Below are positions 1 through 10,058 of a DNA stretch of 23,759 nt, in pieces (position 1 is the first letter of the stretch; the number at the start of each line of letters is the position of its first letter). The stretch spans positions 1 to 23,759 of the forward strand of contig DASVMX010000266.1 in the NCBI GenBank assembly GCA_036384215.1, given 5' to 3'. The stretch comes from Paraktedonobacter sp036384215 (GTDB taxonomy: Bacteria; Chloroflexota; Ktedonobacteria; Ktedonobacterales; Ktedonobacteraceae). A model generated the notes under the pieces. The model searched no databases. It was not told the DNA's origin and saw nothing but the letters and a program-made list of their open reading frames with translations. The position numbers and the translations under genes are program-made.

Positions 1-33
1 GCCCTCTGCACTCCGTCCATAAGATGATACGAT

Positions 34-90
34 GGATGTGTGGTATGGTTGTGCGCGGGCAATGTCCGCGCACAACTATACCACACATCC
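34..90 (-). terminator. Long near-perfect hairpin downstream of dnaK
   Basis: Arms 34-58 and 66-90 are inverted repeats of 25 bp with a single mismatch (a G-T wobble) around a 7-base loop. The hairpin begins six bases past the dnaK stop codon on the transcribed strand, so it is placed to end or protect the dnaK transcript. There is no clear U-tract after it (the minus strand continues with a mixed sequence), so calling it a classical intrinsic terminator is an inference. Two more hairpins of the same unusual kind end other transcription units in this window. Confidence 0.7.
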
Positions 91-96
91 TTGAGA

Positions 97-1992
<1,896 letters not shown>

Positions 1993-2016
1993 TATTGCCT
2001 CCTAAAGAGAATTCTA

Positions 2017-3078
2017 TTATAAATCACCGTAGCCGTACATTTCGGCCAGAAGTTCATTCATGACTCGCGTCATGTAGCGCACTACCGCAATCGCCCGCCC
2101 ATATTGCATGCGCGTCGGGCCGATCACGCCAAGCAAGCCGCCTACCTTGCCTTCCTGTCCGTAGCGTGCCACGACCAGGCTGACATCCCTCATCTCATCC
2201 CACTCGTTTTCCCCACCAATAATCACCTGCACCCCATCGATGTCGCGCAGATGCGAGGTTAGCGCCGGCAAGAAGCGGTGTTGCTCTAAGACCGACATGA
2301 CCTTGCGCACACGCTCGCTTCTCTCCTGCTCCTGTCCCATGCTGGTAAATTCCGGCTGGTCCAGGATATTCACCACGCCCTCGCGGTAGAAAATGTCTCC
2401 AATGGGGTCGCCGTGCTGCTCCAGGATACGCGTGATGGTCGTGCCTAACAGACGTTCCGTGGCTGAAAGATCCAGCGTTTCCAGGATCTCCAGCACCTCG
2501 CGCGCGTTTTTGTTTTCAAACAGCTCGTTCAGACGCAGCGCTGAGTTGCTAAACTCCTCCTGTTCAATTGGCGTCTCCAGCAGCAGGCGCTGCTGTTTCA
2601 CAGTGCCGTCTGTTAAAACCAGCACCAGATGGGCCGAAAGATCCGTAATTGAGAGCACTTCAAAGTGTTTCAAGCGTCCTTCATTAGACCTTGGCGGCGT
2701 CATTACCGCCGCGCTGTGGAGCAGGCGGGCCATTACCGAGGCGGTCAGGCGCACCCACTGATCCAACTGGTCTTGCACCTGGTAGAACTGGTGGCGGATC
2801 AGGCGCTGCTCATCGAGAGAGAGCGCCGATTCCATCATCAGGTGCTCGACAAAGTAACGATAGCCCAGATCAGTTGGCACGCGACCCGCCGAAGTATGTG
2901 GTTGATAGATCAGATTCGCCTCTTCCAGCCCCGCCAGTTCGTGGCGGACTGTCGCCGAACTGAAGCTCAGTCCATACTTGCGTACAAGAGTTTCAGAGGC
3001 TATGGGAGTAGCGCTATGAATATACTCTTCAACCAGCGCCCGCAGGATCACCTGTTTGCGCTCACTCAGTGGAATCAT
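2017..3078 (-). CDS. hrcA: Heat-inducible transcription repressor HrcA
   Basis: Dimeric repressor that binds CIRCE operators to shut off class I heat-shock genes. The 353-residue length is as expected. Residues 1-75 form the winged helix, with the hallmark stretch SSATVRHELAGLEE (about 40-53) followed by QPHTSAGRVPTD (59-70). The C-terminal part ends with the family signature GVIGPTRMQYGRA. The ATG at 3076-3078 is the only in-frame start that begins the protein where the family does (MIPLSERKQ); the ribosome-binding site is weak. The gene precedes dnaK by 24 bp, so repressor and chaperone are very likely co-transcribed. A promoter with a CIRCE-like element lies about 115 bp upstream, which would allow autoregulation. 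Confidence 0.97.
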   Translation of the reverse strand: MIPLSERKQVILRALVEEYIHSATPIASETLVRKYGLSFSSATVRHELAGLEEANLIYQPHTSAGRVPTDLGYRYFVEHLMMESALSLDEQRLIRHQFYQVQDQLDQWVRLTASVMARLLHSAAVMTPPRSNEGRLKHFEVLSITDLSAHLVLVLTDGTVKQQRLLLETPIEQEEFSNSALRLNELFENKNAREVLEILETLDLSATERLLGTTITRILEQHGDPIGDIFYREGVVNILDQPEFTSMGQEQERSERVRKVMSVLEQHRFLPALTSHLRDIDGVQVIIGGENEWDEMRDVSLVVARYGQEGKVGGLLGVIGPTRMQYGRAIAVVRYMTRVMNELLAEMYGYGDL

Positions 3079-3192
3079 CTCGTGCTTCTCGGCCCTTCAT
3101 AACACCCCTGTGCCGGGATGTTGATATGTGTGATATGATACTTTACTTGTCAATTGAGATTGCTAGCAGTCTCCTGTCTTGACTGCAAATAC

Positions 3193-3222
3193 AGAATAGC
3201 ACTCGCCGAGGGAGTCTGTCAA
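3193..3222 (-). promoter_or_regulatory. Sigma-70-type promoter of hrcA-dnaK
   Basis: Read on the minus strand: a perfect -35 TTGACA (3217-3222), an 18-bp spacer and a -10 TATTCT (3193-3198). It faces hrcA with a leader of roughly 110 bases. The -35 box overlaps the stop codon of the upstream PBP gene (3219-3221), so the promoter sits at the very end of another coding sequence. A second TTGACA lies nearer hrcA (around 3145-3150), but no good -10 is spaced correctly from it. Confidence 0.6.
3196..3222 (-). promoter_or_regulatory. Degenerate CIRCE-like HrcA operator
   Basis: CIRCE has the form TTAGCACTC-N9-GAGTGCTAA. On the minus strand this site reads TTGACAGAC, nine bases, GAGTGCTAT: the right half matches 8 of 9, the left half only 5 of 9. 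It lies within the hrcA promoter, covering the -35, spacer and part of the -10, which is where a repressor site is expected. The left half is poor because it is also the -35 box. A functional operator is plausible but not proven by sequence. Confidence 0.45.
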
Positions 3223-6200
3223 GCGTTTAAATGGAATCCCCAGTCTTCACCTCCCAGGGGATCGAGGGGAGTGCTGTTGCCATTGCCGGTGCCGTTGGCG
3301 GGCGTGCAGTTGGTCGGGGTTCCACCAGTGCCAGTGCCAGGACCTTTGCCATTACCATTACCGCCGTTGCCAGGCCCATTGCCACCGTTACCGTTGCCGG
3401 TGGGATCGGTGGTGCAGGGGGGCAGGCCGCTCTGCTGGGGCTGCTGGCCATCGATTATCCAGTCGGTGAAGCCGCTGCCCTTGAGGCCGTTATAGGTGTT
3501 AAAGGTGCTCTGGACGACACCGCCGGGAGTCGGGAAGTTGCCGGGCGGGAGGTTAAGGTCCGTGTGCATTCCGAGCATAGGACGCCCGCTGGCGTATTCG
3601 ATGATATCGTTCCAGATCGGACCGGCGCCGGTGATACCAATCACATTGTTGGCCATTGGTTTATTGTCAGCATTACCTGACCAGACACCGACCACCAGGT
3701 TGGTTGTGTAGCCAAGCGTCCAGTTATCTTTGAAATCGTCAGTCGTACCGGTTTTGGCGGCGACGGGCTGATTGTTCCAGTTATACATGGTCAGCGTGTG
3801 AATGCCTGCGAATTCGTAGCGGCGGGCATAGTCGTCGCTGATCATGTTGGTGATAAGGAAACTAATCTGCTGACTAAAGACCCGGCTGGCGTTGGGCTTT
3901 GTCGGATCATAGTGGGCGAGATTGTTGCCGTAGTTATCGTAGATATCCAGGATATTATGGTACGGAATGTGCAGGCCATTGTCCGCGAAGGTCTGGTAGG
4001 CATCGACCATCTGAATCAGAGGGACTTCGGCGGCACCAAGCGCGAGGGCCGCGCCAAAGGCCTGTTCCAGGGTTTCGCCTGGATACTTTTGCTGTAAGCG
4101 CCAGAGGTCAGTATCAACGGCAGTGATGCCTGCGCGCCTGAGCGTATTTACGACATTGCCCAGGCCAGCGTACATCAGGGCTTTAACCGCCGGGATGTTG
4201 TACGAGTTGGCCAGCGAAAGGCGTATATCTTCAAGAATCTTGGAGTTATTGGCATTCAAGTAGTCGTGTGGCGTGTAGGTGCCGCCCCCGGCCGTGGGGA
4301 AGATAGTTTTACTGTCGATCATTCTGATGCCGGGGTACCAACCTTCCATGAAGGCAGTAGCGTAGACGAAAGGCTTCATGGTTGAACCCGGCTGGCGGTA
4401 GGCGGTTGCCGCGTTGTACTGGCCTGCGACCTGCTTGTAACTCTGGGGATCGTTGCCCTTGGTGTCGTTATAGTCAGCGCTGCCAACCATGGCCAGTACC
4501 TCGCCGGTTTTGGCGTTCATGACCACCGCTGCCGAGTCGTTGACATTGAACACGGTATTCAGTGGACCATAACTAACCGGGTAGACCTGGAGAACACGAT
4601 CTCGCAGGTTATGTTTGATGTCTTTCTCAATGAACTGTTCCAGGTTGAGATCGAGCGTGGTGTAGATATTGAGGCCGCTGGTTTTCAGGATCTGGAGGCC
4701 CACGACGGGATCGCCCTTGCCCAACTGATTGGAGAGCGTGGTAATTACCCACTGTGTGAAGTGGGGTGCCAGCATGGTCTGGTGGAAGCCGACGATTTTG
4801 AGTGTGGCGGCTTTGGCTTCAACCTGCGAGATGATATCATCGGTAATCGACTGGCGGATATCATCCTTGTCGCCCAGGCCCAGATTGATCGACATGCCGT
4901 CGAGGTGCATCTGATCGAGCACATAGGGCAGGCGATATTTTAGCAGGTTGACCAGGTTCTGCGGATCGGTCGAGGGATCGAACGAAGTCGGGTTCTGCGG
5001 GATGCCCGCCAGCATGGCAGCGCGCGTAAGCGCCAGGATGGGATCGACGGCGCAACTGGTCTCGTCGATCTGCGGTTTCGTTACGGTGCATTGGCTCAGG
5101 TCGCGATCCAGGAACTGGATCGCGGGGACGCACTGGTGTTTGGTGTTGCACTGTGGTTTCAAACCAAAATAGTCCTCCACTGCCGCTTCCACACCGCTTT
5201 CCTGTGAGCCATAGGGTGAGTCATTGAAGTACATCTCCAGGACTTTTTTCTTGGAGTACTGCTGGGTCAGGGCGACGGCCAGGGCAGCTTCGCTGGCTTT
5301 ATTCTGGAAACTGCGATCGTCGTTATTATGCGACAGGTTTTTGATCAACTGCTGAGTCAGTGTGCTGCCGCCGCCCGCGACCTGTCCGCCGTGAGAAAAG
5401 TATTCTGTCAACGCGCGCAGCGTGCCCTGGGGGTCGATGCCGTTATTTGTCCAGAAACTCGGGTCTTCCGCGGCGATCTGCGCGTCCTGGAGGACTCCAG
5501 GCAGGTCGTAATAGCTAATCGGCGTACTGCGACCACCGAGACCCCAGGTGGTATTGTCGTAGAGGGTGTTGAGGAGCGTTCCATGGCGATCATAGATACG
5601 CGTGGTTTGCGCGATCTGCGAGTTGGCCAGGTTCTGGAGCTTGGGCAACTCGGCTTCATAGAAATTATAAGCATAGCCAACCAGGGAACTGATCAGGATC
5701 AGCAGCAGCCCGGCGATACTGGACAGGATCGCGATACTGATGCGTTTGCTGCCAGGTGCATTGCGCAGGAAGCGTTCGCGCCGCCTTTTAATCAGGTGAG
5801 TGATGCGCTGCACGCGTGAGCGGCGCCAGGGCTCTGTTTTTGTGGGCACGGGTCTGACCGCGGGCGGCGCGGGCGGCTGCGGGCCGCGATAGCGCACCAT
5901 CGGGTTGGGGTCCACATTTGGCGCTGGCCGGCGCAAGGCGCCCATTTTGCTGGAGATACGCTGCACCATTTGCATCGGGCGGGCCATAAAATTGCCCAGC
6001 CCATTGCCCTGCTGTTGCATGGGCGGCAGTTGTTGCGAAGGTGGCCGCGCGGGCGCAAACGATGGTCCCCCCTGGGGGCCGGGAGCAGGTTGATTCCCCT
6101 GATACGGCGCGGGTGGAGGAAGCGGCGAAGACGATGGCGACCCCTGGGGTGCTGGACTGTTGACTGGTACTGGCGAAGCAGTAGACGATGGCCCCTGGCC

Positions 6201-6296
6201 TTTGTAGTTGCTGAGCAGCCCGGATTTTTTAGGGGGACCACCCGGACCAGCCGGGCCATTTTGATTATTTTGTGATTGCCAATAGTTATTACTCAT
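3219..6296 (-). CDS. Class A penicillin-binding protein (transglycosylase/transpeptidase)
   Basis: Bifunctional peptidoglycan synthase of 1,025 residues: it polymerises lipid II and crosslinks the stem peptides outside the membrane. Residues 1-180 are a Pro/Gln/Gly-rich, basic cytoplasmic tail; a single membrane segment spans about 186-209. The GT51 domain shows AAEDPSFW (catalytic Glu277), GGGSTLTQQLIKN (308-320) and the second Glu at 336 in NKASEAAL. The transpeptidase domain has SxxK at Ser638-Lys641, SxN at 698-700 and KTG at 848-850, so both active sites look intact. Four cysteines (383, 389, 403, 415) lie in an insert after GT51. Residues 967-1007 are a Gly/Asn repeat tail. The ATG at 6296 has an AAGGA ribosome-binding site seven bases upstream. 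It is a paralogue of the gene at 6675-9527 and is transcribed towards hrcA. Confidence 0.95.
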   Translation of the reverse strand: MSNNYWQSQNNQNGPAGPGGPPKKSGLLSNYKGQGPSSTASPVPVNSPAPQGSPSSSPLPPPAPYQGNQPAPGPQGGPSFAPARPPSQQLPPMQQQGNGLGNFMARPMQMVQRISSKMGALRRPAPNVDPNPMVRYRGPQPPAPPAVRPVPTKTEPWRRSRVQRITHLIKRRRERFLRNAPGSKRISIAILSSIAGLLLILISSLVGYAYNFYEAELPKLQNLANSQIAQTTRIYDRHGTLLNTLYDNTTWGLGGRSTPISYYDLPGVLQDAQIAAEDPSFWTNNGIDPQGTLRALTEYFSHGGQVAGGGSTLTQQLIKNLSHNNDDRSFQNKASEAALAVALTQQYSKKKVLEMYFNDSPYGSQESGVEAAVEDYFGLKPQCNTKHQCVPAIQFLDRDLSQCTVTKPQIDETSCAVDPILALTRAAMLAGIPQNPTSFDPSTDPQNLVNLLKYRLPYVLDQMHLDGMSINLGLGDKDDIRQSITDDIISQVEAKAATLKIVGFHQTMLAPHFTQWVITTLSNQLGKGDPVVGLQILKTSGLNIYTTLDLNLEQFIEKDIKHNLRDRVLQVYPVSYGPLNTVFNVNDSAAVVMNAKTGEVLAMVGSADYNDTKGNDPQSYKQVAGQYNAATAYRQPGSTMKPFVYATAFMEGWYPGIRMIDSKTIFPTAGGGTYTPHDYLNANNSKILEDIRLSLANSYNIPAVKALMYAGLGNVVNTLRRAGITAVDTDLWRLQQKYPGETLEQAFGAALALGAAEVPLIQMVDAYQTFADNGLHIPYHNILDIYDNYGNNLAHYDPTKPNASRVFSQQISFLITNMISDDYARRYEFAGIHTLTMYNWNNQPVAAKTGTTDDFKDNWTLGYTTNLVVGVWSGNADNKPMANNVIGITGAGPIWNDIIEYASGRPMLGMHTDLNLPPGNFPTPGGVVQSTFNTYNGLKGSGFTDWIIDGQQPQQSGLPPCTTDPTGNGNGGNGPGNGGNGNGKGPGTGTGGTPTNCTPANGTGNGNSTPLDPLGGEDWGFHLNA
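3276..3398 (-). repeat. Gly/Asn-coding short repeat tract in PBP C-terminus
   Basis: A low-complexity tract of near-repeated GGN-AAY-type hexamers encoding the Gly-Asn-rich tail (residues about 967-1007) of the PBP. The tract preserves the reading frame. The paralogous PBP ends without such a tail, so this is a lineage-specific extension; hexamer slippage would change its length without breaking the frame. Confidence 0.7.
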
Positions 6297-6384
6297 CGGG
6301 TTTTCCTTTTACTTCCTTGTTGTACTCTCCCGGCCTGACCTTGCCTTTGTTTGTTCTCATGAAATAGAGTTCACCGGGATATTT

Positions 6385-6423
6385 CGTCCCGCGCGCTTTT
6401 TTTCTCCCAAATAACGCGGGACG
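6385..6423 (-). promoter_or_regulatory. 9-bp inverted repeat in the leader of the 1,025-aa PBP gene
   Basis: CGTCCCGCG at 6385-6393 is perfectly complementary to CGCGGGACG at 6415-6423 around a 21-base loop rich in purines on the minus strand. It is GC-rich, within an otherwise AT-leaning region, and about 90 bp upstream of the ATG at 6296. It could be an attenuator or a leader hairpin; no function is demonstrated. Confidence 0.4.
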
Positions 6424-6595
6424 CGAACAATTTCAAGGATAAAGAGTCTCGGCCACCCTGCGTTCCCCTACGTAATATCCTCTTCTCTCATAATTCAGTG
6501 ATTGTCCTAAGATGTTAAACGCTCTAAACAGGCGTCACTAACACCGCTTACCTGTTATTACTACTGGAAAAGCTGGGACGCGCAGGTGGAAATAT

Positions 6596-6662
6596 ACAAC
6601 AGAGGCAGGCGGCCCCTCGGAACTATTTCCAATTGTTCCAAGGGGCCGCCTGCCTCTGTTGT
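6596..6662 (-). terminator. Long near-perfect hairpin downstream of the first PBP gene
   Basis: Arms 6596-6623 and 6635-6662 are 28 bp long with one mismatch, around an 11-base loop. The structure starts 12 bases past the stop codon of the PBP gene at 6675-9527. On the minus strand it is followed by ATATTTCC, only mildly U-rich. Its position argues for transcript termination or 3'-end protection, which would make the two PBP genes separate transcription units. Confidence 0.7.
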
Positions 6663-6674
6663 GGCCTCTTCTTG

Positions 6675-9527
6675 TTAGTTGTTGCCCTGGCAGGTGGCTG
6701 GATCTGTGCAGGTTTTGCTCAGGCCACTGGCCTGGGGCTGTTCACCCGCGAGCATGTAGGTGGTGTAGCCGCTGCCGGCCAGACCGTTGACTGTGTTGAC
6801 CTGCTGCTGAATAATGCCGGACGGCATGGTGAAGTGCCGATCGGTAAAGTGCAGATTCAGCTTGGGACACGGTATCTGGTCGATGCTGGTGTTGCATTTG
6901 CCGCTGACATACTCGATGACGCTGTGCCAGATGGGTGCCGCGCCTGTGACGCCGATGGAGTTGACCATGGCCGTGTCGTCGGCGTTGCCGGACCAGACGC
7001 CGACGACAATGTCGGGTGTGTAGCCAATGGTCCAGTTGTCCTTGAAGCTGTCTGTGGTGCCCGTTTTCGCGGCCACGTCGGGGTGTGTGCCGTCGGGGAG
7101 GGTCCAGTCCCACATGGAGAGGACATGGTCGCCCGGAAATTCCAGCGCGCGTGCGGTCTCGTCGCTCAGGGTTTTGTTGATCAGGAAGGAGATCTGCTTG
7201 CTGATCACGCGCGTCCCGGCCTTGCCGGGGTCGTACTTGTAGAGCTGATGCCCATAGTTATCCCAGACACCCAGGATGCCCTGCGCGGGCATACGTATTC
7301 CCTGGTTGGCGAAGACCTGGTAGGCATTGACCATCTGGAGCAGGGAGACCGGGATGGTTCCCAGGGCCATGGAGTTGACCAGGTCTTTCTTTGGATTGAT
7401 CGAGGTAATGCCCAGGCGCGTAGCTATGGTGTAGATGTTGTCCAGGCCCGCGTAGTACTGCGCTTTCAGGGCTGGTATATTAAATGAATTCGAGATGGCC
7501 ATATCAATATTCGCGCTAATGGTGGGGTGGTAGCCGCCGCCGTAGTCGCTTGGTACATAGGCGCTGGTCTTACTCGCCGGCAGGCTCTGCGACATCCCGA
7601 TGGGGAAGTAGGTCTTTTTATCAGGCAGGACAATGCCAGGATACCAGCCCATCTGGAAGGCCGTGGCGATGACGATTGGCTTGAATGAAGAACCTGGCTG
7701 GCGTGACTGGACCGCCATATTGATCTTGCCCGCGCCCGCGGAACTTTTGTCGTTATAGTTCACACTGCCATCCATGGCCAGTACCTCGCCGGTTTTCGCG
7801 CTCATCACCACCACAGCGGAGTCGTGCAAATTGTCGGTCTTGCTCAACGTTGTGACAACACCCTGGAACGGCTGGTATTCCGGCTGGGTGATGTGGCGTT
7901 TGACTGCCTTCTCGACGTAGCTTTCCAGGTTGAGATCGATGGTGGTTTGAACATTCAAACCGCTGGTCAGCAGGATCTGGTAACCGGGGACCGAGATGCC
8001 CGAGTTCGGGTCGATGTCCTGGTAGTTGCCGAGCTGATTCGAGAGGTTTTTGATGATCCACTGGATGAAATGTGGCGCTTTGTCATAGCCCTGGAAGCCG
8101 ATAAACTGGAAGTTCTTACTCAACGTTTCGACCTGGCTGATCACATCGTTGTCGATCACGATGGACTGGCCATTCGTGGCTTGAGCTGGCTTTTTTTCCG
8201 TGCCCAGACCCAGGTTAATGTTCATCTGGGCAGATTTCATCTGTTGCAGGGTATAATCCTGGCGCTGCAACAGGAGCGTGTAGAGTTCGGGATGGGCCGT
8301 GGGGTCGAAGATTACCGGATTCTGGGGTATCGAGGCCAGCAGCGAGGCGCGGGCCAGGCCAAGTATGGGATCGACCGGGCAGGTAGAGTCGTCGTTGGCG
8401 TCTTTACACTTGCCGGAGGACGTGTCGCGATCAAGGAAGGTAATGGCCGGGATGCACTGAAAATTGGCATCGCATTTGGGTTTCAGACCAAAATAGTCCT
8501 GGGCCGCGGCCTCAACGCCCTGCTCCTGCGCGCCGTAGGGGGAGATGTTCAGATACATCTCCAGAATTTTCTGTTTGGAATACTGCTGCGTCAGGCCAAT
8601 CGCCAGGGCTGCTTCGGAGAGCTTTTCCTGGGTCGTGCGGTCGGGGGTCAGACCCTTATTCTCGGCGATCAGCAGGTTTTTGATCACCTGCTGGGTCAGG
8701 GTACTCGCGCCAGTCTGGGCCGAGCCAGCCTTGGCGTCGATAAAGGCCGAGCGCAGGATAGCCTGGAGATCAATCCCTTCATTTTGCCAGAAGGTCTTAT
8801 CTTCCGCCGCGATCTGAGCATCCTGCAAATAGCCTGGGAGCTGGCTATACGTGACAGGCGTGCTGCGCCCGATACGGGTATCGTAGAGGGTGTAGATCAG
8901 CGTGCCGTTGCGATCATAAAAGCGGGTTGACTGCTCAGTCTGTAAATTTGCCAGGCCCGCGAGTTGCGGCATCTGGTTCTGATAATAGGCATAAGCCGAG
9001 TAGCTGCCAATGACCGTGGCCAGCAAAAGCATGGCCGCGATAATGCTGGAGATAATGCCGGCGATGCGTTTGCCCCTGGAGCTATTTTCTGGCGAGCGCT
9101 CGCGGCGCTTGCGCATCAGGCGCGTGACCTTCTGCGCGCGCGAGCGCCGCCAGGGTGCAGGCTGCTCTGGAGCTGGTTTGAACTGGCGCTCATATCCTGG
9201 TACAGGCTGTGGGGCGCCATAGGGCAGCAGCGGATGGGGCTCCGCGGGTGGCGCGGGCCTGCGCATCGCCGCCATTTTGTTTGACCAACTGCGTATTGCC
9301 TGAGCCGGGCGGGCGAGAAAAGAAGGATTGTACCACTGCTGCTGTGGCTGCTGCTGTGGTTGTCCGCGCGACGGCAGCGTCCCCGGAAGCTTGCTCAGCG
9401 GTGGTCCTTGATACGGTCGTATCGCCGGCTGCTGGTCTGCATGTCCGCCTCCCGGCAAGCCCGGCTGGTTCTCAGGTGGCCTCTGACTATATGGACCATT
9501 GCGTGATGGTAAAAAATCTCTGTTCAT
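6675..9527 (-). CDS. Class A penicillin-binding protein (transglycosylase/transpeptidase), second paralogue
   Basis: Second bifunctional peptidoglycan synthase, 950 residues from the chosen start. Numbering from that start: a Pro/Gln-rich basic cytoplasmic tail to about 152, membrane segment about 154-181, GT51 motifs AAEDKTFW (Glu242), GASTLTQQVIKN (273-284) and Glu305, then transpeptidase motifs SSFK (Ser613-Lys616), SFN (681-683) and KTG (821-823). Four cysteines (352, 358, 374, 383) match those of the neighbouring PBP. It lacks the Gly/Asn tail. I chose the ATG at 9527 because AAGGA (9534-9538) lies six bases upstream; a longer form could start at 9542. Tandem same-strand paralogues sharing the tail's PWRRSR block and the four-Cys insert point to a local duplication. 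A possible structured leader lies directly upstream. Confidence 0.94.
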   Translation of the reverse strand: MNRDFLPSRNGPYSQRPPENQPGLPGGGHADQQPAIRPYQGPPLSKLPGTLPSRGQPQQQPQQQWYNPSFLARPAQAIRSWSNKMAAMRRPAPPAEPHPLLPYGAPQPVPGYERQFKPAPEQPAPWRRSRAQKVTRLMRKRRERSPENSSRGKRIAGIISSIIAAMLLLATVIGSYSAYAYYQNQMPQLAGLANLQTEQSTRFYDRNGTLIYTLYDTRIGRSTPVTYSQLPGYLQDAQIAAEDKTFWQNEGIDLQAILRSAFIDAKAGSAQTGASTLTQQVIKNLLIAENKGLTPDRTTQEKLSEAALAIGLTQQYSKQKILEMYLNISPYGAQEQGVEAAAQDYFGLKPKCDANFQCIPAITFLDRDTSSGKCKDANDDSTCPVDPILGLARASLLASIPQNPVIFDPTAHPELYTLLLQRQDYTLQQMKSAQMNINLGLGTEKKPAQATNGQSIVIDNDVISQVETLSKNFQFIGFQGYDKAPHFIQWIIKNLSNQLGNYQDIDPNSGISVPGYQILLTSGLNVQTTIDLNLESYVEKAVKRHITQPEYQPFQGVVTTLSKTDNLHDSAVVVMSAKTGEVLAMDGSVNYNDKSSAGAGKINMAVQSRQPGSSFKPIVIATAFQMGWYPGIVLPDKKTYFPIGMSQSLPASKTSAYVPSDYGGGYHPTISANIDMAISNSFNIPALKAQYYAGLDNIYTIATRLGITSINPKKDLVNSMALGTIPVSLLQMVNAYQVFANQGIRMPAQGILGVWDNYGHQLYKYDPGKAGTRVISKQISFLINKTLSDETARALEFPGDHVLSMWDWTLPDGTHPDVAAKTGTTDSFKDNWTIGYTPDIVVGVWSGNADDTAMVNSIGVTGAAPIWHSVIEYVSGKCNTSIDQIPCPKLNLHFTDRHFTMPSGIIQQQVNTVNGLAGSGYTTYMLAGEQPQASGLSKTCTDPATCQGNN

Positions 9528-9549
9528 TCTCATTCCTTGCATATGCTAT

Positions 9550-9614
9550 GCATCCCTGATTCCCAGAGGGTCAGGAGGTTGCCACGTTTTCAGGCGTAAA
9601 CGTGGCCGGGATGC
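9550..9614 (-). promoter_or_regulatory. Predicted three-way-junction RNA leader of the PBP gene
   Basis: Read as minus-strand RNA, three helices can form. P1 pairs GCATCCC (9608-9614) with GGGATGC (9550-9556). P2 pairs GCCACGTTT with AAACGTGGC (9581-9589 with 9598-9606, perfect, 8-base loop). P3 pairs CCTGA with TCAGG (around 9555-9559 with 9571-9575), plus an inner CCC/GGG; P1 and P3 compete for two bases. The closing strand ends about 22 bases before the ATG at 9527, so folding could affect translation. I cannot match it to a riboswitch class that I know. Confidence 0.35.
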
Positions 9615-9991
9615 CTGCTTCAAGTCACCCCTCCCTTCCACATGACCGCTATCTTACTTCTATATATTTATGTTTCTCTCTATATTTAAGAACGGATCAA
9701 ATGACACATCCTGGCATTCGGTAGCAAATAAGTAATCCGCGTGGCCTCGGATAGGAGACTCGTCTGTCATCATGGGTGCTGCGAAATCAGGCGCGTCTCC
9801 AATACTATTCAGAGGAGCCAGGATGGTGGCCGGGATGTCTGGACCCGTGAATGTACGTCCGCCGTCTCTCGCCCTGGTACGATTTCGTCCTTACGTGTGA
9901 TCTGAGTAGCATTGAGCCGCGTCTCTGGTATGATGCATAACGGTTGTTTGTTTCTCTCTGTCTATATAGATAAAGGTCGCTTCTATGGCTA

Positions 9992-10000
9992 TGGTACAAT
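9992..10000 (+). promoter_or_regulatory. Extended -10 promoter of dprA
   Basis: TACAAT at 9995-10000 (5 of 6 to consensus) is preceded by TG plus one base, forming an extended -10. No good -35 is seen at 17-18 bp, as is common for extended -10 promoters. The implied leader is about 50 bases, ending at the ATG at 10059. Confidence 0.45.
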
Positions 10001-10058
10001 AGCGTGGATATATTTTGATGCGTATCTTTGCTGATGTTTGTTTTGCGAGGTTTGTTTG

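Larger units (their letters stand above)
6297..6674. other. 378-bp intergenic region between the two PBP genes
   Basis: I see no credible coding sequence here. It holds the terminator hairpin of the upstream PBP gene (6596-6662) and a second inverted repeat at 6385-6423 in the presumed leader of the downstream PBP gene. A possible weak minus-strand promoter, TTGAAA with 17 bp then TATTTG, begins around 6435, but its -10 matches only 3 of 6 positions. The remainder shows nothing I can interpret. Confidence 0.5.
9528..10058. other. Non-coding region between the divergent PBP gene and dprA
   Basis: About 530 bp without a credible gene. It contains the folded-leader candidate (9550-9614), an AT-rich segment (about 9655-9700) where a promoter for the PBP gene could lie but where I cannot pick convincing boxes, a 16-bp near repeat (9602-9617 and 9826-9841, 15 of 16 identical), and the dprA promoter near its right end. 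A minus-strand frame at 9805-9999 has no ribosome-binding site and a composition unlike a protein. Confidence 0.5.

Noticed and set aside
9805..9999. 64-aa minus-strand frame in the PBP-dprA gap
   Set aside because: No ribosome-binding site and an improbable Arg/His/Ser/Tyr-rich composition; it also runs up to the -10 box of dprA.
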